Positions 35,157 through 47,590 of a DNA stretch of 64,000 nt are shown here, in pieces. The translations under genes and the position numbers were made by a program. The stretch's first letter is position 1, and every line of letters starts with the position of its first letter. The stretch is from Leptospira kanakyensis (lineage in GTDB: Bacteria; Spirochaetota; Leptospiria; Leptospirales; Leptospiraceae), in NCBI RefSeq assembly GCF_004769235.1, contig NZ_RQFG01000016.1, positions 124,001 to 188,000 of the forward strand. The letters are read 5' to 3'. The notes beneath the pieces were generated by a model. The model had not been told where the DNA came from, did not search any database, and worked only from the letters and a program-made list of their open reading frames with translations.

Positions 35157-35798
35157 TCAAAAAATTCCGAATTGGCGGGCTTTTTTCACCATCTGCACTC
35201 TGGTGTTGACTTGGAGTTTTTTATAGATCGTTTTGATCTGTTGGCGCACCGTACCCACGGTAGTTCCAAAAAGAGAGGCAATTTGGTAGGGACTATCCCC
35301 TTCTACGATCAGTTCTAAGATTTGTCTTTCTCTGGGAGTGAGAACTTCAACACCAACACTAGAAGGATCAGATAAAACTTGGGGTTTACGAAAACTTAAC
35401 AACACTTTTGCGGCGATAGAAGGTGAGATCACACTCCCCCCATCAAGTATAGTTTGGATGGTATCATGCAGGGAGTCTAATTCTGATTTCCAAATATAAC
35501 CGGAAGCCCCATTCCTAAGGGCAGAAAAGATAGCGTCATCTGTTTGTAAGGAAGAAATCACAAGGCTCTTTCTAGACTCAGTTGTATGATAGGTTTTGAG
35601 GACATCGATCCCACTCATCCCAGGAAGGCCAATGTCTAAAATCAGAAGGTCCCATTCTTTGGGCGTATCCTCTGCCCAAAACGCTTCAGCGGAATTCCAA
35701 GTTTTTAACTGGAGAGATGGATTCTCTTCTAAGACACCACAGAGAGAATGTAAAAAATCCACATTGTCTTCGATGATACCAATGGAAATGGTTTTCAT
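35157..35798 (-). CDS. NarL/LuxR-family response regulator
   Basis: 213 residues. The receiver domain has the acidic pocket IIEDN, the phosphoacceptor Asp55 in LLILDIGLPGMSGIDV, the Thr/Ser in LVISS and Lys in YIWKSE. The C-terminal LuxR helix-turn-helix is LTPRERQILELIVEGDSPYQIASL with TVGTVRQQIKTIYKKL. It is coupled (ATGA overlap) to the histidine kinase upstream. Targets are unknown. Confidence 0.93.
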   Translation of the reverse strand: MKTISIGIIEDNVDFLHSLCGVLEENPSLQLKTWNSAEAFWAEDTPKEWDLLILDIGLPGMSGIDVLKTYHTTESRKSLVISSLQTDDAIFSALRNGASGYIWKSELDSLHDTIQTILDGGSVISPSIAAKVLLSFRKPQVLSDPSSVGVEVLTPRERQILELIVEGDSPYQIASLFGTTVGTVRQQIKTIYKKLQVNTRVQMVKKARQFGIF

Positions 35799-37039
35799 AA
35801 ATCAAAAACTCCTAGGGGAAGTTTCATATCTATTTGATAGGGGAATTCTGTGATTTTGATTTCCCCACCCAAAGTTTTGATTCGTTGGTATAATCCGCGT
35901 TCGCCGATTCCAAGGATAAAAACGTTTTCCTCTTGTTGGTTTTGAGTTTTAGATTTTTTTTCTGGGTTCTCTATGCCCTTTGGTTCTGTAAAAAATCGAA
36001 ATTGTAAATGATCCAACATACGTTCGATCTTCCAAGTGGAGATCCCTTCTCCATACCGTAAGTCATTCGTTGTAATCTCTTTAAAAATCTGAAGGATATG
36101 GTGTGCCATTTCTGGATCTTTAATTTTAATGATAGGATCTTCAGCGGAGCCTACCCACTCTAAGTTAACATTCCGACCTGCTAGTTTGTATCTTTTTTTA
36201 ATGGATAATTTCAAACCGTCTAACAACGATTCCTGAAACAATTCTCTTTGGTCTTCTTCTTGGACTTGAGTCCGTAAAGATTGGAGTGCAGACTCAGATA
36301 GTTGTTTTAATTTCTGTAATTGGATTTCGGTGATTTCCTTTGGAGTTTTTTCAAGTTTTTGCGTTAGTATCACCAAATCTGTCAGTTGTGAACCCAAACT
36401 ATCGTGGATGTCTTGGAAAAAAGTTCTTCGTTTTTCTTCTAACAACATCCCGCGATAAGCCGCAATGTATCTGGTTCGAAACCACCAATGGTTCAAAAAG
36501 AAAGCCACTAAAAACAAAGGGAAAATGGTCGACATCTCTCGCCATGTTTCGAGTGGAATCACCGTTTGGTTGGCAAAATAAACCCTGATGATGTATATCA
36601 AAAGAACCACTGACCATTCCAAAATGTACTGCCAAACAAGGCCTGGATAAAAGAAAGAAGAGGTAGCAAGTAAAGCTGTGATGGTTAACCAATTTCTGGG
36701 ATCAAAATAAGGAATGGAAGGATCATGAAAACCTGTTTCAATCTCCACCAAAACCAAAAGGAAAAAAGTCAATCGGACAATGATAGGGGCAAATCCAAAG
36801 AACCTTCTAAAAAAAAAGGAAGTCGAAACTAGGATGACACTGAGAACAAGTTGGATAGCAGATAAAATACAATTGGTTTGGTCTGGGGCATTCCATTCCA
36901 AATACACACTTTGGATGTAAGCCAAACAATACGCAAACCCCAAGAAATAAAGTTTACTAATAATTTCTGAATAAACAGCGAGGAGAGAAATCGGTTCGAG
37001 AGGGATCCCACGAAAAAAACCAGATAACCTTTGAAACAT
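35795..37039 (-). CDS. membrane sensor histidine kinase (HisKA_3/DegS-NarX type)
   Basis: The 414-residue protein has about six membrane helices in residues 20-190, no obvious extracytoplasmic domain, then the dimerisation helix with FFQDIHDSLGSQL, where His212 in DxHDxxGxxL is the phosphorylated residue of the HisKA_3 type. The ATP domain is recognisable but reduced: EITTNDLRYGEG as N box and GIGERGLYQRIKTLGGEIKI as G box, with a Lys/Gln-rich insert (EKKSKTQNQQEEN). It should phosphorylate the LuxR-type regulator encoded downstream. A 7TM-like sensor suggests a signal within or near the membrane. Confidence 0.85.
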   Translation of the reverse strand: MFQRLSGFFRGIPLEPISLLAVYSEIISKLYFLGFAYCLAYIQSVYLEWNAPDQTNCILSAIQLVLSVILVSTSFFFRRFFGFAPIIVRLTFFLLVLVEIETGFHDPSIPYFDPRNWLTITALLATSSFFYPGLVWQYILEWSVVLLIYIIRVYFANQTVIPLETWREMSTIFPLFLVAFFLNHWWFRTRYIAAYRGMLLEEKRRTFFQDIHDSLGSQLTDLVILTQKLEKTPKEITEIQLQKLKQLSESALQSLRTQVQEEDQRELFQESLLDGLKLSIKKRYKLAGRNVNLEWVGSAEDPIIKIKDPEMAHHILQIFKEITTNDLRYGEGISTWKIERMLDHLQFRFFTEPKGIENPEKKSKTQNQQEENVFILGIGERGLYQRIKTLGGEIKITEFPYQIDMKLPLGVFDL

Positions 37040-37089
37040 ATAAGTTCTACCAAATCACCAAACGTTTGCGGGAAGTAGAAAAATACAGA

Positions 37090-37452
37090 TTATACTTCTA
37101 ATCGACCAATATGTTCTAATAAAAGTTTTTCGTCATCGAGAAACAACTGATTGAATTCGAGTCCTACTTCGTAGAAGGCACCTTCTCCGAATTCTTCCAA
37201 ACGAACCACCTTTGCTTTTGGGTACAAAACGTACTTAACATCAGGAAAACGTAATTCTAATTCCAATCTCGTGCCAAGAGGCATGGGTTCTTTCGTTCGG
37301 AATAAAAGTCCACCTTCAGAAATATCTTGAGATTCTCCTTCTCCCTTGTCTTTGGGTAAAAACTGTGCGGAGCCTGCTCCCGATTGGATCACTCGGTATG
37401 TGAGATGGACTTTTTCGGAGATTCGTTTGTAAATTCGGCGTTCGCTGGACAT
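37090..37452 (-). CDS. PilZ domain protein
   Basis: 120 residues, a lone PilZ domain. The N-terminal RRIYKR gives the RxxxR part and QDISEGGLLF the D/NxSxxG part of the cyclic-di-GMP binding site. An insert (SGAGSAQFLPKDKGEGES) separates them. It would act as a cytoplasmic cyclic-di-GMP effector. It lies between the kinase and the RND gene on the same strand, with gaps of about 50 and 75 bases, so joint expression is possible but unproven. Confidence 0.88.
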   Translation of the reverse strand: MSSERRIYKRISEKVHLTYRVIQSGAGSAQFLPKDKGEGESQDISEGGLLFRTKEPMPLGTRLELELRFPDVKYVLYPKAKVVRLEEFGEGAFYEVGLEFNQLFLDDEKLLLEHIGRLEV

Positions 37453-37525
37453 GTAAGCAAGAGAACACCGAATTCAAAGTTTGGGCAAGTTTAAATTTAT
37501 GCCCTAGAATCAGTAAGTTTTGAGG

Positions 37526-40729
<3,204 letters not shown>

Positions 40730-40741
40730 AAAACTCTTTCT

Positions 40742-42616
40742 CTATTTGAGCAATTTATATTCTTGAAGGCACGCAATACCGGAGCTCTCTCTGTAAGTAG
40801 ACAGCAATGTTGACTTACTATTCAAGATTTTTGTGCGATTTTCAAATTTTTCTTCTACAAAACTATCTGGACAAACATCACTCAATAAAAGAACAGAATC
40901 AAAATCTGTCCATTCTTTCCATCGATATTTATTATCATTACGCACCATTCCCTGTTTATAGGTCTTCAGTTTCATGGCAAGATCGAAATCCGAGGCAAGC
41001 ACACGACCTTTAGAACCATATTTTTCTTCAAAATGGAAGGCATTGATTAGGATGTATTTTTTCTCAGATGATATCTGTTCGGCGATTTCTCTCGCTGGTT
41101 GGAAATCACTGGCATTCATCCCACGGTAACAAAACATTTTGTTCTCAAAAAAATTCCCAGAAAGAATCCCTTGCGAATATAAAGAATTCGAAAACACAAA
41201 AACAGATGTGAGTAGAAATACGGAAACAGAAGTGATCCTTTCTATTTTTGTCTCAGCTAACTCATACAAACGCAATATCCATAGAAAACTCACAAGCCCA
41301 ATCGCTGGGATGAACTGCAATACATGCCTTGGTTGTTTGTTTCCCGTAGTGAGTTCTAAAATCAGAAGTTCGAGAAAAAGAACAAGAGTTCCCGCAAGGA
41401 GTGGATCCTTTAGTTTGTTTTGGAATTTGGTACCTCTTCTAAATACAAAATAAAGAAGAGAAAGAATAGAAAATATAATGAGAGTGCGGAATCCCCAAAT
41501 AAAATCAAAAACTCCAGGAACAGAGGGATCGAGTCCCGGTTCCGTCCAAAGGGTTAAGAAAAAACTTCTAGTGTATGCATTTACGATCATTTGGGCATCG
41601 ATGAGAGCATTCACCCGATCAGGATTCATAAATAACCAAAGAAAAGCAGGAAATATTGCATAAACCCAGAGAACTACGGCTGTTTTTGGAAATACTTTTT
41701 TGATTTCATCGCGTTTGCGGAAAAAATATACAGAGAGATCCACAAACAAAACAAAGGTGATTCCAAACATAAATTGTTTGAATCCTTTTTGGTTGAGATT
41801 GATTTTTGTGACCACTCGTAGCACTGGTAAAGAAAATACCATGAGCACCACAAAAATTAGATAAACTAAACGCAGTCCCCTCGCATAATGTTTTAACAAA
41901 TAAAACAAGGCATCTTTGTATAACCCTGGAGATCTTACTAGTTCATAGGCAAAACATGCCATAAAAAATAAAATCCCGTATGGGTATTTGGTAAAATAAA
42001 ACCCAAAGAGAGAAAAGAAAACCAACCACTTTGTCCCAGAATCAATTTCTCTTTCGCGATTGTCCACATCATACAACCGGAAGATGGCATAAACGGAAAA
42101 CAAAAGAAAAAACATAGACTGTGTTTCTAACATCGAAGAAAGAGAATATGCTGGCACTTCTCCTGTTTGGATGGTGAGGATTAAGATCAGACCCGAAAGA
42201 ATCCCCGACCAAAGTATTGACTTTGTTATGCGAAAAACAATATAAACTAAAGCGGGATAAACTAAAATTAAAAATAAAAGCCCTAAAAAAGAATCGCGAT
42301 AGGTTTCGTAAGCATCGATCGGTAAATAAAGTGTAATAAAAGTTAGGATATAACGAAGGGGTGGCCAGGTAGGACTTTCCAAAAAAGGGACGATCCCCTT
42401 AAACCAATGCCCCGTACGAAAATCGACATACTGGTCGAGCACTTGGTTCAGTCTGATATTTTCATCCCAAGATAAAAAATCTTTGTTGGGACAGAGATTG
42501 AGAAATGTCTCCCAAGATTTCGTAGCATAGAACACTACCAAAGAAACACCTAAAACGATAAAAATGAGCCCAAAAAAACTGGGAAGAATGTCTTTTGCCT
42601 TCATACCAACCTTTGG
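40742..42616 (-). CDS. GT39/ArnT-like membrane glycosyltransferase
   Basis: About 624 residues from ATG 42616, chosen for the AAAGG 6 bases before it; the frame is open to 42694. It has twelve or so hydrophobic segments and a first periplasmic loop with SWDENIRLNQVLDQYVDFR, where the acidic WDE fits the catalytic Asp of GT-C enzymes of the protein-O-mannosyltransferase or ArnT type. A soluble C-terminal domain follows (from about 520). It would transfer a sugar from a polyprenyl phosphate to a protein or lipid on the outside face. Acceptor unknown. Confidence 0.7.
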   Translation of the reverse strand, partial: PKVGMKAKDILPSFFGLIFIVLGVSLVVFYATKSWETFLNLCPNKDFLSWDENIRLNQVLDQYVDFRTGHWFKGIVPFLESPTWPPLRYILTFITLYLPIDAYETYRDSFLGLLFLILVYPALVYIVFRITKSILWSGILSGLILILTIQTGEVPAYSLSSMLETQSMFFLLFSVYAIFRLYDVDNREREIDSGTKWLVFFSLFGFYFTKYPYGILFFMACFAYELVRSPGLYKDALFYLLKHYARGLRLVYLIFVVLMVFSLPVLRVVTKINLNQKGFKQFMFGITFVLFVDLSVYFFRKRDEIKKVFPKTAVVLWVYAIFPAFLWLFMNPDRVNALIDAQMIVNAYTRSFFLTLWTEPGLDPSVPGVFDFIWGFRTLIIFSILSLLYFVFRRGTKFQNKLKDPLLAGTLVLFLELLILELTTGNKQPRHVLQFIPAIGLVSFLWILRLYELAETKIERITSVSVFLLTSVFVFSNSLYSQGILSGNFFENKMFCYRGMNASDFQPAREIAEQISSEKKYILINAFHFEEKYGSKGRVLASDFDLAMKLKTYKQGMVRNDNKYRWKEWTDFDSVLLLSDVCPDSFVEEKFENRTKILNSKSTLLSTYRESSGIACLQEYKLLK

Positions 42617-42728
42617 AATCATTCTTTCTTTAGGGTGGACTGAGAGGCAACCGAAGTTCTTTTTCTGCAATTTTTCTCTTTGATTGTTGTCCAAGGTAAA
42701 GAATTCTGTCCGTTAGAAGGTTCCTAAA

Positions 42729-43388
42729 ATGCAAGATTTCGTAGACCTTGGGGAAAAGATCATATTCCTCGTTATGTTATTTGCGAGTATTCTCGCAATT
42801 GCCGTATTTATTGAAAGGTTGATTGTTTATAAACGTAATTTTAACAAAGAATCAGAGTCGCTTCTGGATTCACTCACTCTTCTCATCCGCCACAGAGACC
42901 TAAAAGGCACTGAGAAATTATTAGAGTCCCACCCCATGGAAAATTCCTATTCTAGGTTCATCCATTTTGTTTTAGAACGGGAAAAGGAAAATCACAAGGG
43001 ACTTATGGAGCTCATGGAAGGAAAAATTCTCAAAGAACGTTTGAGTCTGGAAGAAAGACTTCCTATCTTAAACACTCTTGGAAATAACGCACCCTTCATT
43101 GGTCTTTTGGGAACGGTTCTTGGTGTGATCAAAGCTTTTTATGGACTGGGAACACTTGGTAATTCGGGAGCCGAAGTGGTGATGCGTAGTATCTCCACTG
43201 CCCTACTAGCAACTGCTGCGGGTTTAGCTGTTGCCATTCCTGTGGTGATTGCAAATAACTACTTCACTCGCAAAATGAAACTAATCCTTGGACATTTGGA
43301 AATCCTTTCCAAAGAAATCCATGCCAGTTTTGTCACGAGTGGAAAACACAACCAATCTTCCAGTTCGACACCTAACATTCATCACTGA
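42729..43388 (+). CDS. exbB: ExbB/TolQ/MotA-type proton channel subunit
   Basis: 219 residues with three membrane helices (about 15-35, 115-140, 155-180). NNAPFIGLLGTVLGVIKAF and ISTALLATAAGLAVAIPVVIANNYF are the family core. AGAAGG precedes the ATG. It should power a TonB protein by using the proton gradient. TonB follows 14 bases later but no ExbD gene lies here, so the partner must be elsewhere or missing. Confidence 0.92.
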   Translation: MQDFVDLGEKIIFLVMLFASILAIAVFIERLIVYKRNFNKESESLLDSLTLLIRHRDLKGTEKLLESHPMENSYSRFIHFVLEREKENHKGLMELMEGKILKERLSLEERLPILNTLGNNAPFIGLLGTVLGVIKAFYGLGTLGNSGAEVVMRSISTALLATAAGLAVAIPVVIANNYFTRKMKLILGHLEILSKEIHASFVTSGKHNQSSSSTPNIHH

Positions 43389-43402
43389 TAAGATCATATA
43401 AT

Positions 43403-44044
43403 ATGAAATCATTTACATTATCTTTGCAATACAAACTGAGAAGGTTTGGACTTTTTCGAGCCAGTCTTTTTGCCTCAGTTGGGTTGCATGTATTTTGTTA
43501 TTTGATATATTTTATACTCACACTGCCAAGTAATGCAGCCTTCCAAGAAACTTCGATAGAAGATATGGATGTTTCTTTTGAAGAAATTCCTCCAGAACTT
43601 TTGGGTGGGACTTCGAGCCCCGCTCCTGTTGAAAAACAAGAGTGGGTGGAAGGATCAAACAAAGAAGCGGAAGAAAAACCAGATAATTCTGATTTGAATC
43701 CCAACCAACTTTCTGGCAATGGAACCGATAAAGATGGGTATTTATTTTCCTTCAATGGAGATCGACCTCCCACTCCCATCATTGATTTTGATTTGAAAGC
43801 CTATTTTCCGGAAGCAGCAAAAGCAGCCAATATCAGTCAAAGGACTGTGATTGTGATGGTGCAAGTGGATGAACACGGTGTCCTCCAAGGTGTGAAAGTT
43901 GTTTCAGGAAGAGCGGGTTATGGATTTGATGAGGCTGCCATTCGCATCATCCAAAGAGCGCGGTTTTCTCCCGGATATGACAAAGGAAAACCAACAAGGA
44001 TGGCACATAGACTCCCGATCAGTTTTGATTTAGAAGAGGATTGA
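43403..44044 (+). CDS. tonB: TonB-family energy transducer
   Basis: 213 residues: membrane anchor (ASVGLHVFCYLIYFILTL), an acidic linker (SFEEIPPELLGG to SDLNPNQLSGNG) in place of the usual Pro-rich one, and a C-terminal TonB domain (VIVMVQVDEHGVLQGVKVVS, GYGFDEAAIRIIQRARFSPG, MAHRLPISFDL). It links inner-membrane ExbB energy to outer-membrane receptors. The papain-like gene starts one base later, which makes the three genes one transcription unit. Confidence 0.92.
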   Translation: MKSFTLSLQYKLRRFGLFRASLFASVGLHVFCYLIYFILTLPSNAAFQETSIEDMDVSFEEIPPELLGGTSSPAPVEKQEWVEGSNKEAEEKPDNSDLNPNQLSGNGTDKDGYLFSFNGDRPPTPIIDFDLKAYFPEAAKAANISQRTVIVMVQVDEHGVLQGVKVVSGRAGYGFDEAAIRIIQRARFSPGYDKGKPTRMAHRLPISFDLEED

Positions 44045-44045
44045 T

Positions 44046-46457
44046 ATGTTACGGAAAACCAAACATCGAATTGCGATTGGAACCATTTTTATCTTGGTTT
44101 CTATTATGATCGCTGGATTCCAATCTAAACCCATAACCGGAAAAACAGAATCCAAATCCTCTGCTAGAAAACCAGGCCTTATCCCCGATCCATTTGAATT
44201 ATACCAAAGTATTCCACCGTTTCGCTCCGAACTGGTAAGTTCTGATTTACCTACTAGTTTTGATTTTACTTCAGAATTTCCAACTCCCGCAGACCAAGGC
44301 ACTTACAAAGATAATGTTGGTTATACAGTAGGTTATGGACTTATATCCTATTTAGAGGCGAAAAAAAAAGGGATCCGTAATCTTTCCTCATTAGGGCCGA
44401 CTTCCGCGAATGGCCAAAAACAATTGTACTCTCCTAATTTTATTTATAACCAATTAAATAGTGGAAAAGACCAAGCAGTTTCCCTTTTGGATGGTCTGGT
44501 GCTCGCTGAAAGCAGAGGTTCTGTTACTTTACAACAAATGAACGAATCCTCTTCTAGTTTTAGAACTAGGCCAAAAGCAGACATCGTTGAAGTAGGACGA
44601 AAAGCCAGACTTCATAGGATTTACCGAATTGAACCACATGATCTAACTTCCATCAAACTAGCATTAGCCGAAAAAAGACCAGTTCTCATTGGATATTTAG
44701 TTTATGAAAATTTTAGAGATCCAAAACCAGATTCCGTTTTTGAAACGGGAGCCGGTGAAATTTTAGGTGCTCAGTCTTTGGTGATTCTCGGTTTTAACGA
44801 TAAAAAGAAAGCATTTAAAGTTTGGAATTCCTGGGGTACCACTTGGGGTTACCAAGGGTATTTATGGATATCATACGACACTTTCCCCATGTATACAAAA
44901 TCAGCCTATGTTGCTGATTCAGAAACGGAAAACGAACTCCTAACACAGAATAAACTAAACGATGCATTAGAATCTTTGGAATACGGAGAACACAACCTTT
45001 TCCCGCCAAAGGAGGTTTTTGCTTCTCGGGGTGATTTTTCGGATCGGATTCGAATCAGCTGGTCTAGAGAAAAACGTGCCATTGGGTACGAAGTGTACAG
45101 GAAACGTAAAATCGATAATAAATACCAACTGGTTGGACTTTCTAAACAGGCTTTTTTTGAAGACTTTGGAATTCAAAAGAATGTTGCATATAATTATCGT
45201 GTGGCAAGTTTAGATGAAAACTTTTTGTCAAAGGCATCCCTTGATTCAAATGATGGTTATGCAGTTGAACCAACAAAACCTGCGGGAATTTTGCCTGTAA
45301 CAAATCTTCATGCTGTTGTTGCACCAACCAACGATCGAATTTTATTGGAATGGGATCCACAGCCGATCTCCACAACTTATGCTGTTTATAAATGGAATCC
45401 CACAGCGAGGATTTTCCGATTTTTAGGTAAAACTGAAAAAACAACCTATATTGATTTAAAAGCCAGCCGAAATGGTGACAGCGAAATTTACCAAGTCACT
45501 CCAGAAAGAAACCAACTCATTGGTGAATCTAGTTATTATGTTTCGGCCCATTTGGATCCTTCTGAAGTTTTAAAACCGAGACCAAAAAATCTAACGGCTT
45601 CGAAGGGACTTTATGCGGGGGCTACCATTTTACAATGGGAAGGTTCTCCGAGTGCTGTCTCCTACCACATCTTTCGGAAAACCAATGGGGGCTGGAAACA
45701 AATTGCAAAAACAACTGACCTTCAATTCAAAGACGATAACTCTAATGAAAAAGAATCGTTTTATGCAGTGGCTTCTGAATTTGAAGGAGAATTGTTTAGC
45801 CTTCCCTCGGAACCAGATATTGGATATCCTTCTCTCGTAGCAGGAAGGTCGTTAGGAATCAAATCTCCAGAACTGAATGTATCAGAAAACCGAAAGACAA
45901 GCGAATTTATATTCACTTGGAATGTGATCCCCAAAGTAACATCATACAAAATTTACATGCGTAAAAAAAATGATTCTGAGTGGAGTCTTGTCAAAGAAAC
46001 ATCTGATACAAATTTCAAATTACAGAACCTAACAAAAAACCAATTTTATTTTTTTGCCATCCAATCCGTTTCTAAAGGAATTGGTGAAAGTTTATTTTCG
46101 AAACCAGTGACATCTGTCATTTCAGATACAGTAGTGGATTTAAAAAAAGTAAAAACTTTTGGCGAATCCGCCATACAGAAGTTTATTGGTCCTTGGACAG
46201 CAATGTATTGGGACGGAAAAAATAAAGTAAAACCAGTTCGTTTGTCCATTGAAGCAGAAGATGTAGAAGGAAACATCATCATGAAGTGGAATGAAAATGA
46301 AATATTCAGAGGCAAAAATATCGTGGATTCCGATCTTCTCGAAGAAAAAGGGAAATGGAAAATCAAACTTTCACCTAACTATGAATCCTTATCAGGTGAA
46401 TTTGAAGATAAAGTATTAGTTCCGGAGAAAAGCCAACTTTCTTTTATTCGCGAATGA
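44046..46457 (+). CDS. papain-fold (C1-like) exported protein with FN3 repeats, catalytically incomplete
   Basis: The 803-residue protein has an N-terminal signal/anchor (IAIGTIFILVSIMIAGF) and a C1A-like domain (about 65-285). The oxyanion Gln is kept (ADQGTYKDNVGYTVGYG, Gln84) but Asn90 stands where the catalytic Cys is expected; the His region reads LGAQSLVILGF with Gln243, and only the Asn of VWNSWGTTWGYQGY (Asn261) is kept. Four fibronectin-type-III-like repeats follow (about 320-410, 417-505, 510-600, 610-710; for example ISWSREKRAIGYEVYRK and LQWEGSPSAVSYHIFRK), then a C-terminal domain. A binding rather than cleaving function is inferred. It is the third gene of the ExbB-TonB unit. 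Confidence 0.75.
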   Translation: MLRKTKHRIAIGTIFILVSIMIAGFQSKPITGKTESKSSARKPGLIPDPFELYQSIPPFRSELVSSDLPTSFDFTSEFPTPADQGTYKDNVGYTVGYGLISYLEAKKKGIRNLSSLGPTSANGQKQLYSPNFIYNQLNSGKDQAVSLLDGLVLAESRGSVTLQQMNESSSSFRTRPKADIVEVGRKARLHRIYRIEPHDLTSIKLALAEKRPVLIGYLVYENFRDPKPDSVFETGAGEILGAQSLVILGFNDKKKAFKVWNSWGTTWGYQGYLWISYDTFPMYTKSAYVADSETENELLTQNKLNDALESLEYGEHNLFPPKEVFASRGDFSDRIRISWSREKRAIGYEVYRKRKIDNKYQLVGLSKQAFFEDFGIQKNVAYNYRVASLDENFLSKASLDSNDGYAVEPTKPAGILPVTNLHAVVAPTNDRILLEWDPQPISTTYAVYKWNPTARIFRFLGKTEKTTYIDLKASRNGDSEIYQVTPERNQLIGESSYYVSAHLDPSEVLKPRPKNLTASKGLYAGATILQWEGSPSAVSYHIFRKTNGGWKQIAKTTDLQFKDDNSNEKESFYAVASEFEGELFSLPSEPDIGYPSLVAGRSLGIKSPELNVSENRKTSEFIFTWNVIPKVTSYKIYMRKKNDSEWSLVKETSDTNFKLQNLTKNQFYFFAIQSVSKGIGESLFSKPVTSVISDTVVDLKKVKTFGESAIQKFIGPWTAMYWDGKNKVKPVRLSIEAEDVEGNIIMKWNENEIFRGKNIVDSDLLEEKGKWKIKLSPNYESLSGEFEDKVLVPEKSQLSFIRE

Positions 46458-46483
46458 AACAAAAACTCTGAACAGGTTTTCTC

Positions 46484-46900
46484 TTATGCTTTTTGTTTCT
46501 CCTCTGCTTTAAACTTCTCTAAAAATGTATCTGGAAGTTTCCAAGGCCTGTTCTTTTCAAAATCAAAGAACAGAGCCGAAAATATTGCCGCGCAAACAAG
46601 AGCTCCATCAGAAACACGAAACATGTTTTGAATGACCTTACCCTTGATTTTCGACATATCTCTAAATCCTGTCTCAATGCGTACGGAGTCCGGATGGTGG
46701 AGCGGTTTGTGGTAAGATAACTCAGCCTTTACCATCACTGGGCCTACTTTTTTTTCACGCATTTCCTGGATGGAGAACCCTTCCTTTTCGAGGGCTTGGA
46801 TTCGGGCTTCGTCAAAATAGGATTGGTATACGCCGTTATTGACATGGCCATTGGCGTCCATGTGCGACCAGAGGATGGGGATTTCGGTGGTGTGGGGCAT
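46484..46900 (-). CDS. acyl-CoA thioesterase (4HBT hotdog family)
   Basis: 138 residues from ATG 46900. LWSHMDANGHVNNGVYQSYFDEARI is the 4HBT catalytic motif (Asp in HxDxxGHVNN); SYHKPLHHPDSVRIET and AAIFSALFFDFEKNRP complete the hotdog fold. The frame is open upstream to 47131, but that part overlaps the divergent regulator and operator. It hydrolyses acyl-CoA; chain preference cannot be told. It is divergent from tetR and most likely its regulated target. Confidence 0.88.
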   Translation of the reverse strand: MPHTTEIPILWSHMDANGHVNNGVYQSYFDEARIQALEKEGFSIQEMREKKVGPVMVKAELSYHKPLHHPDSVRIETGFRDMSKIKGKVIQNMFRVSDGALVCAAIFSALFFDFEKNRPWKLPDTFLEKFKAEEKQKA

Positions 46901-46915
46901 GGGGATAGGTTTTTG

Positions 46916-46959
46916 CAGACCGTTCTGTCTGTAAATCAAAAAACAGACAGAACGGTTCG
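46916..46959. promoter_or_regulatory. double operator for the TetR regulator
   Basis: A perfect 14-bp inverted repeat: ACCGTTCTGTCTGT (46919-46932) and ACAGACAGAACGGT (46943-46956) with a 10-base spacer. Each arm lies inside a smaller dyad: CAGAC-N6-GTCTG (46916-46931, perfect) and CAGAC-N6-GTTCG (46944-46959, partial). So two TetR-dimer sites face each other. It starts 16 bases before the thioesterase ATG. Confidence 0.8.
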
Positions 46960-46999
46960 TAAGTATTGACATCCCCCACCTCCATCCCACCCTTATCTC

Positions 47000-47590
47000 A
47001 TGAAAGGATCCCCACGGCACCGTATCCTCGAAATCGCCAAAAAACGATTCTACCAACAAGGATACTACCACACCGGCATCAACCAACTCATACGTGAATC
47101 GGGTACTGCCAAAGCCTCCTTCTACGACCATTTCCCATCCAAACGGGATTTAGGCATCCGAGTCATCCAAGCGTACGGCGCCGATGTTCTGGTTTGGTTT
47201 CGCCAAATCCTGAGGGAATCACCTACGCCTGATGATTTCATAGCACAACTTTCTCAAGCGGTTCTAATCCAAATGAATGAGGATGGTTCTTATTACCAAG
47301 GTTGCCCTATCGCTATTTTTTCTTGTCAATTCCCGGTCGGCGAACAACCATTTAGCGACGAATTCAAATCAATAGCATTCCGATGGGAATCACTTTTTGC
47401 AATGTATATTGCAAGATGGCAATCAAGTGGTTTGTTAGAAGAAAAATTAGATCCTATGGAAATCGCGAGAGACTTGATAAATCTTTACGAAGGGGCTCTC
47501 ATCAACTGGAGGATTTCTTTGAATGAGGTATATATAAAACGAATGTTAGCTCAGATGAAACAAACTTTTGATCTTGGGACTAAAAAATAG
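47000..47590 (+). CDS. TetR-family transcriptional regulator
   Basis: 196 residues. The N-terminal helix-turn-helix is HRILEIAKKRFYQQGYYHTGINQL with SGTAKASFYDHFPSKRDLG, the classic TetR form. The ligand domain (SQAVLIQMNEDGSYYQGCPIA) resembles the YxaF/LmrA-like subgroup. It probably represses the divergent thioesterase and itself through the double operator; an acyl-CoA or fatty acid ligand is a fair guess. A TTGACA stands about 30 bases before the ATG. The end overlaps the next, convergent gene by 11 bases. Confidence 0.92.
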   Translation: MKGSPRHRILEIAKKRFYQQGYYHTGINQLIRESGTAKASFYDHFPSKRDLGIRVIQAYGADVLVWFRQILRESPTPDDFIAQLSQAVLIQMNEDGSYYQGCPIAIFSCQFPVGEQPFSDEFKSIAFRWESLFAMYIARWQSSGLLEEKLDPMEIARDLINLYEGALINWRISLNEVYIKRMLAQMKQTFDLGTKK

